This document shows, in pieces, positions 12,001 through 25,700 of a stretch of DNA of 64,000 bases. The notes under the pieces were generated by a model. That model saw nothing but the letters and a program-made list of their open reading frames with translations, was not told the origin of the DNA and ran no database searches. This stretch comes from Eutreptiella sp. 'Long Island Sound 2002' (Eukaryota; Euglenozoa; Euglenophyceae; Eutreptiales; Eutreptiaceae), in NCBI GenBank assembly GCA_964036045.1, contig OZ038380.1, positions 165,423,872-165,487,871 on the forward strand, in the 5' to 3' direction. Every line of letters begins with the position of its first letter. The stretch's first letter is position 1. A program made the position numbers and the translations under genes.

Positions 12001-15000
12001 CGCTCCTGCGCAGCCCCAGTCTGCGCTCATGCGCAGCCCCAGTCTGCGCTCATGCGCAGCCCCAGTCTGCGCTCATGCGCAGCCCCAGTCTGCGCCCGTG
12101 CGCAGCCCCAGTCTGCGCCCCTGCACAGCCCCAGTCTGCGCCCCTGCGCAGCCCCAGTCTGCGCTCATGCACAGCCCCAGTCTGCGCTCATGGGCAGCCC
12201 CAGTCTGCGCTCCTGCGCAGCCCCAGTCTGCGCCCATGCGCAGCCCCAGTCTGCGCTCATGCGCAGCCCCAGTCTGCGTCCATGCGCAGCCCCAGTCTGC
12301 GCTCATGCGCAGCCCCAGTCTGCGCCCCTGCGCAGCCCCAGTCTGCGCCCCTGCGCAGCCCCAGTCTGCGCTCATGCGCAGCCCCAGTCTGCGCCCCTGC
12401 GCAGCCCCAGTCTGCGCCCATGCACAGCCCCAGTCTGCGCTCATGCGCAGCCCCTGTCTGCGCCCCTGCGCAGCCCCAGTCTGCGCCCCTGCGCAGCCCC
12501 AGTCTGCGCCCCTGCGCAGCCCCAGTCTGCGCCCATGCGCAGCCCCAGTCTGCGCTCCTGCGCAGCCCCAGGCTGCGCCCCTGCGCAGCCCCAGTCTGCG
12601 CTCATGCGCAGCCCCAGTCTGCGCTCATGCGCAGCCCCAGTCTGCGCCCATGCGCAGCCCCAGTCTGCGCCCATGCGCAGCCCCAGTCTGCGCCCATGCG
12701 CAGCCCCAGTCTGCGCTCATGCGCAGCCCCAGTCTGCGCCCCTGCGCAGCCCCAGGCTGCGCTCCTGCGCAGCCCCAGTCTGCGCTCATGCGCAGCCCCA
12801 GTCTGCGCTCATGCGCAGCCCCAGTCTGCGCTCATGCGCAGCCCCAGTCTGCGCCCGTGCGCAGCCCCAGTCTGCGCCCCTGCACAGCCCCAGTCTGCGC
12901 CCCTGCGCAGCCCCAGTCTGCGCTCATGCACAGCCCCAGTCTGCGCTCATGGGCAGCCCCAGTCTGCGCTCCTGCGCAGCCCCAGTCTGCGCCCATGCGC
13001 AGCCCCAGTCTGCGCTCATGCGCAGCCCCAGTCTGCGTCCATGCGCAACCCCAGTCTGCGCTCATGCGCAGCCCCAGTCTGCGCCCCTGTGCAGCCCCAG
13101 TCTGCGCCCCTGCGCAGCCCCAGTCTGCGCCCCTGCGCAGCCCCAGTCTGCGCCCATGCACAGCCCCAGTCTGCGCTCATGCGCAGCCCCAGTCTGCGCC
13201 CCTGCGCAGCCCCAGTCTGCGCCCCTGCGCAGCCCCAGTCTGCGCCCCTGCGCAGCCCCAGTCTGCGCCCATGCGCAGCCCCAGTCTGCGCTCATGCGCA
13301 GCCCCAGTCTGCGCCCATGCGCAGCCCCAGTCTGCGCTCCTGCGCAGCCCCAGGCTGCGCCCCTGCGCAGCCCCAGTCTGCGCTCATGCGCAGCCCCAGT
13401 CTGCGCTCATGCGCAGCCCCAGTCTGCGCCCATGCGCAGCCCCAGTCTGCGCCCATGCGCAGCCCCAGTCTGCGCCCATGCGCAGCCCCAGTCTGCGCTC
13501 ATGCGCAGCCCCAGTCTGCGCTCATGCGCAGCCCCAGTCTGCGCTCATGCGCAGCCCCAGTCTGCGCTCATGCGCAGCCCCAGTCTGCGCCCCTGCACAG
13601 CGCCAGTCTGCGCCCCTGCGCAGCCCCAGTCTGCGCTCATGCACAGCCCCAGTCTGCGCTCATGGGCAGCCCCAGTCTGCGCTCATGGGCAGCCCCAGTC
13701 TGCGCCCCTGCGCAGCCCCAGTCTGCGCCCATGCGCAGCCCCAGTCTGCGCTCATGCGCAGCCCCAGTCTGCGCTCATGCGCAGCCCCGGTCTGCGCTCA
13801 TGCACAGCCCCATGCTGCGCTCATGCGCGGCCCCAGTCTGCGCTCATGCACAGCCCCAGTCTGCGCCCCTGCGCATCCCCAGTCTGCGCCCCTGCGCAGC
13901 CCCAGTCTGCGCTCATGCGCAGCCCCAGTCTGCGCCCCTGCGCAGCCCCAGTCTGCGCCCATGCACAGCCCCAGATTGCGCTCATGCGCAGCCCCAGTCT
14001 GCGCTCATGCGCAGCCCCAGTCTGCGCCCCTGCGCAGCCCCAGTCTGCGCTCATGCGCAGCCCCAGTCTGCGCTCATGCACAGCCCCAGTCTGCGCTCAT
14101 GCGCAGCCCCAGTCTGCGCCCGTGCGCAGCCCCAGTCTGCGCCCCTGCGCAGCCCGAGTCTGCGCCCCTGCGCAGCCCCAGTCTGCGCTCATACAGCCCC
14201 AGTCTGCGCTCATGGGCAGCCCCAGTCTGCGCTCATGGGCAGCCCCAGTCTGCGCCCCTGCGCAGCCCCAGTCTGCGCTCATGCACAGCCCCAGTCTGCG
14301 CCCCTGCGCAGCCCCAGTCTGCGCCCATGCGCAGCCCCAGTCTGCGTTCATGCGCAGCCCCAGTCTGCGCTCATGCGCACCCCCAGTCTGCGCTCATGCA
14401 CAGCCCCATGCTGCGCTCATGCGCAGCCCCAGTCTGCGCCCCTGCGCAGCCCCAGTCTGCGCCCCTGCGCAGCCCCAGTCTGCGCTCATGCGCAGCCCCA
14501 GTCTGCGCTCCTGCGCAGCCCCAGTCTGCGCCCCTGCGCAGCCCCAGTCTGCGCCCCTGCGCAGCCCCAGTCTGCGCCCATGCACAGCCCCAGTCTGCGC
14601 TCATGCGCAGCCCCAGTCTGCGCTCATGCGCAGCCCCAGTCTGCGCTCATGCACAGCCCCAGTCTGCGCTCATGCGCAGCCCCAGTCTGCGCCCCTGAGC
14701 AGCCCCAGTCTGCGCCCCTGCACAGCCCCAGTCTGCGCCCCTGCGCAGCCCCAGTCTGCGCTCATGCACAGCCCCAGTCTGTGCTCATGGGCAGCCCCAG
14801 TCTGCGCTCATGGGCAGCCCCAGTCTGCGCCCCTGCGCAGCCCCAGTCTGCGCCCCTGCGCAGCCCCAGTCTGCGCTCATGCGCAGCCCCAGTCTGCGCT
14901 CATGCGCAGCCCCAGTCTGCGCTCATGCGCAGCCCCAGTCTGCGCTCATGCACAGCCCCAGTCTGCGCTCATGCGCAGCCCCAGTCTGCGCCCCTGAGCA

Positions 15001-18000
15001 GCCCCAGTCTGCGCCCCTGCACAGCCCCAGTCTGCGCCCCTGCGCAGCCCCAGTCTGCGCTCATGCACAGCCCCAGTCTGTGCTCATGGGCAGCCCCAGT
15101 CTGCGCTCATGCACAGCCCCATGCTGCGCTCATGCGCAGCCCCAGTCTGCGCCCCTGCGCAGCCCCAGTCTGCGCCCCTGCGCAGCCCCAGTCTGCGCCC
15201 ATGCGCAGCCCCAGTCTGCGCTCCTGCGCAGCCCCAGTCTGCGCCCCTGCGCAGCCCCAGTCTGCGCCCATGCGCAGCCCCAGTCTGCGCTCATGTGCAG
15301 CCCCAGTCTGCGCTCATGCGCAGCCCCAGTCTGCGCCCCTGCGCAGCCCCAGTCTGCGCTCATGCGCAGCCCCAGTCTGCGCTCATGCGCAGCCCCAGTG
15401 TGCGCCCCTGCGCAGCCCCAGTCTGCGCTCCTGCGCAGCCCCAGTCTGCGCCCCTGCACAGCCCCAGTCTGCGCCCATGCACAGCCCCAGTCTGCGCTCA
15501 TGCACAGCCCCAGTCTGCGCCCATGGGCAGCCCCAGTCTGCGCTCATGGGCAGCCCCAGTCTGCGCCCCTGCGCAGCCCCAGTCTGCGCTCATGCGCAGC
15601 CCCAGTCTACGCTCATGCGCAGCCCCAGTCTGCGCTCATGCACAGCCCCAGTCTGCGCCCCTGCGCAGCCGCAGTCTGCGCCCCTGCGCAGCCCCAGTCT
15701 GCGCTCATGCGCAGCCCCAGTCTGCGCTCCTGCGCAGCCCCAGTCTGCGCCCCTGCGCAGCCCCAGTCTGCGCCCATGCACAGCCCCAGTCTGCGCTCAT
15801 GCGCAGCCCCAGTCTGCGCTCATGCGCAGCCCCAGTCTGCGCCCCTGCGCAGCCCCAGTCTGCGCCCATGCACAGCCCCAGTCTGCGCTCATGCACAGCC
15901 CCAGTCTGCGCCCATGGGCAGCCCCAGTCTGCGCTCATGCACAGCCCCAGTCTGCGCCCCTGCGCAGCCCCAGTCTGCGCCCATGCGCAGCCCCAGTCTG
16001 CGCTCATGCACAGCCCCAGTCTGCGCCCCTGCGCAGCCCCAGTCTGCGCCCCTGCGCAGCCCCAGTCTGCGCTCATGCGCAGCCCCAGTCTGCGCTCCTG
16101 CGCAGCCCCAGTCTGCGCCCCTGCGCAGCCCCAGTCTGCGCTCATGCGCAGCCCCAGTCTGCGCTCATGCGCAGCCCCAGTCTGCGCTCATGCGCAGCCC
16201 CAGTCTGCGCCCCTGCGCAGCCCCAGTCTGCGCCCCTGCGCAGCCCCAGTCTGCGCTCATGCGCAGCCCCAGTCTGCGCTCATGCGCAGCCCCAGTCTGC
16301 GCTCATGCGCAGCCCCAGTCTGCGCTCATGCGCAGCCCCAGTGTGCGCCCCTGCGCAGCCCCAGTCTGCGCTCATGCGCAGCCCCAGTCTGCGCTCATGC
16401 GCAGCCCCAGTCTGCGCCCATGCACAGCCCCAGTCTGCGCTCATGCGCAGCCCCAGTCTGCGCTCCCGCGCAGCCCCAGTCTGCGCCCATGCGCAGCCCC
16501 AGTCTGCGCTCATGCGCAGCCCCAGTCTGCGCTCATGCGCAGCCCCAGTCTGCGCTCATGCGCAGCCCCAGTCTGCGCCCCTGCGCAGCCCCAGTCTGCG
16601 CCCATGCATAGCCCCAGTCTGCGCTCATGCGCAGCCCCAGTCTGCGCTCATGCGCAGCCCCAGTCTGCGCTCATGCGCAGCCCCAGTCTGCGCCCCTGCA
16701 CAGCCCCAGTCTGCGCTCATGCACAGCCCCAGTCTGCGCTCATGCACAGCCCCAGTCTGCGCTCATGGGCAGCCCCAGTCTGCGCTCATGGGCAGCCCCA
16801 GTCTGCGCCCATGCGCAGCCCCGGTCTGCGCTCATGCGCAGCCCCGGTCTGCGCTCATGCGCAGCCCCAGTCTGCGCTCATGCGCAGCCCCAGTCTGCGC
16901 CCCTGCGCAGCCCAAGCCTGCGCTCATGCGCAGCCCCAGTCTGCGCTCATGCGCAGCCCCAGTCTGCGCTCATGCGCAGCCCCAGTCTGCGCCCCTGCGC
17001 AGCCCCAGTCTGCGCCCCTGCGCAGCCCCAGTCTGCGCCCATGCACAGCCCGAGTCTGCGCTCATGCGCAGCCCCAGTCTGCGCTCATACGCAGCCCCAG
17101 TCTGCGCTCATGCACAGCCCCAGTCTGCGCTCATGCGCAGCCCCAGTCTGCGCCCCTGCGCAGCCCCAGTCTGCGCCCATGCACAGCCCCAGTCTGCGCT
17201 CATGCGCAGCCCCAGTCTGCGCTCATGCGCAGCCCCATTCTGCGCTCATGCGCAGCCCCAGTCGGCGCCCCTGCGCAGCCCCAGTCTGCGCTCATGCACA
17301 GCCCCAGTCTGCGCTCATGGGCAGCCCCAGTCTGCGCTCATGGGCAGCCCCAGTCTGCGCCCCTGCGCAGCCCCAGTCTGCGCTCATGCGCAGCCCCGGT
17401 CTGCGCTCATGCACAGCCCCATGCTGCGCTCATGCGCAGCCCCAGTCTGCGCTCATGCGCAGCCCCAGTCTGCGCTCATGCGCAGCCCCAGTCTGCGCCC
17501 CTGCGCAGCCCCAGTCTGCGCTCATGCGCAGCCCCAGTCTGCGCCCCTGCGCAGCCCCAGTCTGCGCCCATGCACAGCCCCAGTCTGCGCTCATGCGCAG
17601 CCCCAGTCTGCGCTCATGCGCAGCCCCAGTCTGCGCTCATGCGCAGCCCCAGTCTGCGCTCATGCGCAGCCCCAGTCTGCGCTCATGCACAGCCCCAGTC
17701 TGCGCTCATGCGCAGCCCCAGTCTGCGCCCCTGCGTAGCCCCATTCTGCGCCCCTGCACAGCCCCAGTCTGCGCCCCTGCGCAGCCCCAGTCTGCGCTCA
17801 TGCACAGCCCCAGTCTGCGCTCATGGGCAGCCCCAGTCTGCGCTCATGGGCAGCCCCAGTCTGCGCCCCTGCGCAGCCCCAGTCTGCGCCCATGCGCAGC
17901 CCCAGTCTGCGCTCATGCGCAGCCCCAGTCTGCGCTCATGCGCAGCCCCAGTCTGCGCTCATGCACAGCCCCATGCTGCGCTCATGCGCAGCCCCAGTCT

Positions 18001-21000
18001 GCGCCCCTGCGCAGCCCCAGTCTGCGCCCCTGCGCAGCCCCAGTCTGCGCCCCTGCGCAGCCCCAGTCTGCGCTCATGCGCAGCCCCAGTCTGTGCTCAT
18101 GCGCAGCCCCAGTCTGCGCCCCTGCGCAGCCCCAGTCTGCGCCCATGCACAGCCCCAGTCTGTGCTCATGCGCAGCCCCAGTCTGCGCTCATGCGCAGCC
18201 CCAGTCTGCGCTCATGCACAGCCCCAGTCTGCGCTCATGCGCAGCCCCAGTCTGCGCCCCTGCGCAGCCCCAGTCTGCGCCCCTGCACAGCCCCAGTCTG
18301 CGCCCATGCGCAGCCCCAGTCTGCGCTCATGCACAGCCCCAGTCTGCGCTCATGGGCAGCCCCAGTCTGCGCTCATGGGCAGCCCCAGTCTGCGCCCCTG
18401 CGCAGCCCCAGTCTGCGCCCATGCGCAGCCCCAGTCTGCGCTCATGCGCAGCCCCAGTCTGCGCTCATGCGCAGCCCCAGTCTGCGCTCATGCACAGCCC
18501 CATGCTGCGCTCATGCGCAGCCCCAGTCTGCGCCCCTGCGCAGCCCCAGTCTGCGCCCCTGCGCAGCCCCAGTCTGCGCTCATGCGCAGCCCCAGTCTGC
18601 GCTCCTGCGCAGCCCCAGTCTGCGCCCCTGCGCAGCCCCAGTCTGCGCTCATGCGCAGCCCCAGTCTGCGCTCATGCACAGCCCCAGTCTGCGCTCATGG
18701 GCAGCCCCAGTCTGCGCTCATGGGCAGCCCCAGTCTGCGCCCCTGCGCAGCCCCAGTCTGCGCCCATGCGCAGCCCCAGTCTGCGCTCATGCGCAGCCCC
18801 AGTCTGCGCCCCTGCGCAGCCCCAGTCTGCGCTCCTGCGCAGCCCCAGTCTGCGCCCCTGCGCAGCCCCAGTCTGCGCCCATGCACAGCCCCAGTCTGCG
18901 CTCATGCACAGCCCCAGTCTGCGCCCATGGGCAGCCCCAGTCTGCGCCCATGCGCAGCCCCAGTCTGCGCCCATGCGCAGCCCCAGTCTGCGCTCATGCG
19001 CAGCCCCAGTCTGCGCTCATGCGCAGCCCCAGTCTGCGCTCATGCACAGCCCCATGCTACGCTCATGCGCAGCCCCAGTCTGCGCTCATGCACAGCCCCA
19101 GTCTGCGCCCCTGCGCAGCCCCAGTCTGCGCCCCTGCGCAGCCCCAGTCTGCGCTCATGCGCAGCCCCAGTCTGCGCTCCTGCGCAGCCCCAGTCTGCGC
19201 CCCTGCGCAGCCCCAGTCTGCGCCCATGCACAGCCCCAGTCTGCGCCCATGCGCAGCCCCAGTCTGCGCTCATGCACAGCCCCAGTCTGCGCTCATGGGC
19301 AGTCCCAGTCTGCGCTCATGCGCAGCCCCTGTCTGCGCCCATGCGCAGCCCCAGTCTGCGCCCATGCACAGCCCCAGTAGGCGCTCATGCGCAGCCCCAG
19401 TCTGCGCTCATGCGCAGCCCCAGTCTGCGCTCATGCGCAGCCCCAGTCGGCGCTCCTGCGCAGCCCCAGTCTGCGCCCCTCCGCGGCCCCAGTCTGCGCC
19501 CATGCACAGCCCCAGTCTGCGCTCATGCGCAGCCCCAGTCTGCGCTCCCGCGCAGCCCCAATCTGCGCCCATGCGCAGCCCCGGTCTGCGCTCATGCGCA
19601 GCCCCAGTCTGCGCTCATGCGCAGCCCCAGTCTGCGCTCATGCGCAGCCCCAGTCTGCGACCCTGCGCAGCCCCAGTCTGCGCCCATGCATAGCCCCAGT
19701 CTGCGCTCATGCGCAGCCCCAGTCTGCGCCCATGCGCAGCCCCAGTCTGCGCTCATGCGCAGCCCCAGTCTGCGCTCATGCGCAGCCCCAGTCTGCGCTC
19801 ATGCGCAGCCCCAGTCTGCGCTCATGCACAGCCCCAGTCTGCGCTCATGCGCAGCCCCAGTCTGCGCTCATGCGCAGCCCCAGTCTGCGCCCCTGCACAG
19901 CCCCAGTCTGCGCCCCTGCGGAGCCCCAGTCTGCGCTGATGCACAGCCCCAGTCTGCGCTCATGGGCAGCCCCAGTCTGCGCTCATGCACAGCCCCAGTC
20001 CGCGCCCATGCGCAGCCCCAGTCCGCGCTCATGCGCAGCCCCAGTCTGCGCTCATGCGCAGCCCCAGTCTGCGCTCATGCACAGCCCCATGCTGCGCTCA
20101 TGCGCAGCCCCAGTCTGCGCTCATGCGCAGCCCCAGTCTGCGCTCATGCGCAGCCCCAGTCTGCGCTCATGCGCAGCCCCAGTCTGCGCTCATGCACAGC
20201 CCCAGTCTGCGCTCATGCACAGCCCCAGTCTGCGCCCCTGCGCAGCCCCAGTCTGCGCTCATGCACAGCCCCAGTCTGCGCTCATGGGCAGCCCCAGTCT
20301 GCGCTTCTGCGCAGCCCCAGTCTGCGCCCCTGCGCAGCCCCAGTCTGCGCTCATGCGCAGCCCCAGTCTGCGCTCCTGCGCAGCCCCAGTCTGCGCCCCT
20401 GCGCAGCCCCAGTCTGCGCTCATGCGCAGCCCCAGTCTGCGCTCCTGCGCAGCCCCAGTCTGCGCCCCTGCGCAGCCCCAGTCTGCGCTCATGCACAGCC
20501 CCAGTCTGCGCTCATGCACAGCCCCAGTCTGCGCTCATGGGCAGCCCCAGTCTGCGCTTCTGCGCAGCCCCAGTCTGCGCTCATGCACAGCCCCAGTCTG
20601 CGCTCATGCACAGCCCCAGTCTGCGCTCATGGGCAGCCCCAGTCTGCGCTTCTGCGCAGCCCAAGTCTGCGCCCCTGCGCAGCCCCAGTCTGCGCTCATG
20701 CGCAGCCCCAGTCTGCGCTCCTGCGCAGCCCCAGTCTGCGCCCCTGCGCAGCCCCAGTCTGCGCTCATGCGCAGCCCCAGTCTGCGCTCCTGCGCAGCCC
20801 CAGTCTGCGCTCATGCGCAGCCCCAGTCTGCGCTCATGCGCAGCCCCAGTCTGCGCTCATGCGCAGCCCCAGTCTGCGCTCATGCACAGCCCCAGTCTGC
20901 GCTCATGCGCAGCCCCAGTCTGCGCCCCTGCGCAGCCCCAGTCTGCGCTCATGCGCAGCCCCAGTCTGCGCTCATGCACAGCCCCAGTCTGCGCTCATGC

Positions 21001-21776
21001 GCAGCCCCAGTCTGCGCTCATGCGCAGCCCCAGCCTGCGCTCATGCGCAGCCCCAGTCTGCGCTCATGCACAGCCCCAGTCTGCGCTCATGCGCAGCCCC
21101 AGTCTGCGCCCCTGCGCAGCCCCAGTCTGCGCCCATGCGCAGCCCCAGTCTGCGCTCATGCGCAGCCCCAGTCTGCGCCCCTGCGCAGCCCCAGTCTGCG
21201 CTCATGCGCAGCCCCAGTCTGCGCTCATGCGCAGCCCCAGTCTGCGCTCATGCGCAGCCCCAGTCTGCGCTCATGCGCAGCCCCAGTCTGCGCCCATGCG
21301 CAGCCCCAGTCTGCGCCCATGCGCAGCCCCAGTCTGCGCTCATGCGCAGCCCCAGTCTGCGCTCATGCGCAGCCCCAGTCTGCGCTCATGCACAGCCCCA
21401 GTCTGCGCCCCTGCGCAGCCCCAGTCTGCGCTCATGCACAGCCCCAGTCTGCGCTCATGGGCAGCCCCAGTCTGCGCTCATGCACAGCCCCAGTCCGCGC
21501 CCATGCGCAGCCCCAGTCCGCGCTCATGCGCAGCCCCAGTCTGCGCTCATGCGCAGCGCCAGTCTGCGCTCATGCGCAGCCCCATGCTGCGCTCATGCGC
21601 AGCCCCAGTCTGCGCTCGTGCACAGCCCCAGTCTGCGCTCATGCGCAGCCCCAGTCTGCGCTCATGCGCAGCCCCAGTCTGCGCTCCTGCGCAGCCCCAG
21701 TCTGCGCCCCTGCGCAGCCCCAGTCTGCGCTCATGCGCAGCCCCAGTCTGCGCTCATGCGCAGCCCCAGTCTGCGC

Positions 21777-22769
21777 TCATGCGCAGCCCCAGTCTGCGCT
21801 CATGCACAGCCCCAGTCTGCGCTCATGCACAGCCCCAGTCTGCGCCCCTGCGCAGCCCCAGTCTGCGCTCATGCACAGCCCCAGTCTGCGCTCATGGGCA
21901 GCCCCAGTCTGCGCTTCTGCGCAGCCCCAGTCTGCGCTCATGCGCAGCCCCAGTCTGCGCTCATGGGCAGCCCCAGTCTGCGCTCCTGCACAGCCCCAGT
22001 CTGCGCTCATGCGCAGCCCCAGTCTGCGCTCCTGCGCAGCCCCAGTCTGCGCCCCTGCGCAGCCCCAGTCTGCGCTCATGCACAGCCCCAGTCTGCGCTC
22101 ATGCGCAGCCCCAGTCTGCGCCCCTGCGCAGCCCCAGTCTGCGCTCATGCACAGCCCCAGTCTGCGCTCATGCGCAGCCCCAGTCTGCGCTCATGCGCAG
22201 CCCCAGTCTGCGCTCATGCGCAGCCCCAGTCTGCGCCCCTGCGCAGCCCCAGTCTGCGCTCATGCGCAGCCCCAGTCTGCGCTCATGCGCAGCCCCAGTC
22301 TGCGCTCATGCGCAGCCCCAGTCTGCGCCCATGCGCAGCCCCAGTCTGCGCCCATGTGCAGCCCCAGTCTGCGCTCATGCGCAGCCCCAGTCTGCGCTCA
22401 TGCGCAGCCCCAGTCTGCGCTCATGCACAGCCCCAGTCTGCGCTCATGCACAGCCCCAGTCTGCGCCCCTGCGCAGCCCCAGTCTGCGCTCATGCACAGC
22501 CCCAGTCTGCGCTCATGGGCAGCCCCAGTCTGCGCTTCTGCGCAGCCCCAGTCTGCGCTCATGCGCAGCCCCAGTCTGCGCTCATGGGCAGCCCCAGTCT
22601 GCGCTCCTGCACAGCCCCAGTCTGCACTCATGCGCAGCCCCAGTCTGCGCTCCTGCGCAGCCCCAGTCTGCGCCCCTGCGCAGCCCCAGTCTGCGCTCAT
22701 GCACAGCCCCAGTCTGCGCTCATGCGCAGCCCCAGTCTGCGCCCCTGCGCAGCCCCAGTCTGCGCTCAT
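21777..22769. repeat. Higher-order repeat pair in the array, 621-bp (27-unit) period
   Basis: The 372-bp segments 21777-22148 and 22398-22769 carry the same series of unit variants and translate identically on the minus strand. Their spacing is 621 bp, exactly 27 units. They include the locally restricted GCGCTTCTGCG variant. This is what block duplication by unequal exchange or slippage produces. Confidence 0.85.
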
Positions 22770-25700
22770 GCGCAGCCCCAGTCTGCGCTCATGCGCAGCC
22801 CCAGTCTGCGCTCATGCGCAGCCCCAGTCTGCGCTCATGCGCAGCCCCAGTCTGCGCCCATGCGCAGCCCCAGTCTGCGCCCCTGCGCAGCCCCAGTCTG
22901 CGCTCATGCGCAGCCCCAGTCTGCGCTCATGCACAGCCCCAGTCTGCGCTCATGCGCAGCCCCAGTCTGCGCCCCTGCGCAGCCCCAGTCTGCGCTCATG
23001 CGCAGCCCCAGTCTGCGCTCATGCGCAGCCCCAGTCTGCGCCCATGCGCAGCCCCAGTCTGCGCCCCTGAGCAGCCCCAGTCTGCGCCCATGCGCAGCCC
23101 CAGTCTGCGCTCATGCACAGCCCCAGTCTGCGCTCATGCGGAGCCCCAGTCTGCGCCCCTGCGCAGCCCCAGTCTGCGCTCATGCGCAGCCCCAGTCTGC
23201 GCTCCTGCGCAGCCCCAGTCTGCGCTCATGGGCAGCCCCAGTCTGCGCTCATGCGCAGCCCCAGTCTGCGCTCATGCGCAGCCCCAGTCTGCGCCCCTGC
23301 GCAGCCCCAGTCTGCGCTCATGTGCAGCCCCAGTCTGCGCCCCTGCGCAGCCCCAGTCTGCGCTCATGCGCAGCCCCAGTCTGCGCTCATGCGCAGCCCC
23401 AGTCTGCGCTCATGCACAGCCCCAGTCTGCGCTCATGGGCAGCCCCAGTCTGCGCTCATGCACAGCCCCAGTCTGCGCCCATGCGCAGCCCCAGTCTGCA
23501 CCCATGCGCAGCCCCAGTCTGCGCTCATGCGCAGCCCCAGTCTGCGCTCATGCACAGCCCCAGTCTGCGCTCATGCGCAGCCCCAGTCTGCGCCCATGCG
23601 CAGCCCTAGTCTGCGCTCATGTGCAGCCCCAGTCTGCGCTCATGCGCAGCCCCAGTCTGCGCCCCTGCGCAGCCCCAGTCTGCGCCCATGCGCAGCCCCA
23701 GTCTGCGCTCATGCGCAGCCCCAGTCTGCGCTCATGCGCAGCCCCAGTCTGCGCCCATGTGCAGCCCCAGTCTGCGCCCATGCGCAGCCCCAGTCTGCGC
23801 CCATGCGCAGCCCCAGTCTGCGCTCATGCGCAGCCCCAGTCTGCGCTCATGCGCAGCCCCAGTCTGCGCTCATGCGCAGCCCCAGTCTGCGCCCCTGCAC
23901 AGCCCCAGTCTGCACCCCTGCGCAGCCCCAGTCTGCGCACATGCACAGCCCCAGTCTGCGCTCATGGGCAGCCCCAGTCTGCGCTCATGGGCAGCCCCAG
24001 TCTGCGCTCATGCGCAGCCCCAGTCTGCGCCCCTGCGCAGCCCCAGTCTGCGCTCCTGCGCAGCCCCAGTCTGCGCTCATGCGCAGCCCCAGTCTGCGCT
24101 CATGCGCAGCCCCAGTCTGCGCTCATGCGCAGCCCCATTCTGCGCCCATGCGCAGCCCCAGTCTGCGCTCATGCGCAGCCCCAGTCTGCGCCCCTGCGCA
24201 GCCCCAGTCTGCGCTCATGCGCAGCCCCAGTCTGCGCTCATGCGCAGCCCCAGTCTGCGCTCATGCGCAGCCCCAGTCTGCGCCCATGCGCAGCCCCAGT
24301 CTGCGCTCATGCGCAGCCCCAGTCTGCGCTCATGCGCAGCCCCAGTCTGCGCTCATGCGCAGCCCCAGTCTGCGCTCATGCGCAGCCCCAGTCTGCGCTC
24401 ATGCGCAGCCCCAGTCTGCGCTCATGCACAGCCCCAGTCTGCGCTCATGCACAGCCCCAGTCTGCGCTCCTGCGCAGCCCCAGTCTGCGCTCATGCACAG
24501 CCCCAGTCTGCGCTCATGCGCAGCCCCATGCTGCGCTCATGCGCAGCCCCAGTCTGCGCTCCTGCGCAGCCCCAGTCTGCGCTCATGCACAGCCCCAGTC
24601 TGCGCTCCTGCGCAGCCCAAGTCTGCGCCCATGCGCAGCCCCAGTCTGCGCTCATGTGCAGCCCCAGTCTGCGCTCATGCGCAGCCCCAGTCTGCGCTCA
24701 TGGGCAGCCCCATGCTGCGCTCATGCGCAGCCCCAGTCTGCGCTCCTGCGCAGCCCCAGTCTGCGCTCATGCACAGCCCCAGTCTGCGCTCCTGCGCAGC
24801 CCCAGTCTGCGCCCATGCGCAGCCCCAGTCTGCGCTCATGCGCAGCCCCAGTCTGCGCTCATGCGCAGCCCCATGCTGCGCTCATGCGCAGCCCCAGTCT
24901 GCGCTCATGGGCAGCCCCATGCTGCGCTCATGCGCAGCCCCAGTCTGCGCTCATGGGCAGCCCCATGCTGCGCTCATGCACAGCCCCATGCTGCGCTCAT
25001 GCGCAGCCCCAGTCTGCGCTCCTGCGCAGCCCCATGCTGCGCTCATGCACAGCCCCAGTCTGCGCTCCTGCGCAGCCCCAGTCTGCGCTCATGCGCAGCC
25101 CCAGTCTGCGCCCCTGCGCAGCCCCAGTCTGCGTGCATGCGCAGCCCCAGTCTGCGCTCCTGCGCAGCCCCAGTCTGCGCTCATGCGCAGCCCCAGTCTG
25201 CGCTCATGCACAGCCCCAGTCTGCGCTCATGCGCAGCCCAAGTCTGCGCTCATGCGCAGCCCCAGTCTGCGCTCATGCGCAGCCCCAGTCTGCGCTCATG
25301 GGCAGCCCCATGCTGCGCTCATGCGCAGCCCCAGTCTGCGCTCATGGGCAGCCCCATGCTGCGCTCATGCACAGCCCCAGTCTGCGCTCCTGCGCAGCCC
25401 CAGTCTGCGCTCATGGGCAGCCCCATGCTGCGCTCATGCGCAGCCCCAGTCTGCGCGCATGGGCAGCCCCATGCTGCGCTCATGCACAGCCCCAGTCTGC
25501 GCTCCTGCACAGCCCCAGTCTGCGCTCATGCACAGCCCCAGTCTGCGCTCATGCGCAGCCCCAGTCTGCGCTCATGCGCAGCCCCAGTCTGCGCCCCTGC
25601 GCAGCCCCAGTCTGCGCCCCTGCGCAGCCCCAGTCTGCGCTCATGCGCAGCCCCGGTCTGCGCCCTTGCGCAGCCCCAGTCTGCGCTCATGCGCAGCCCC

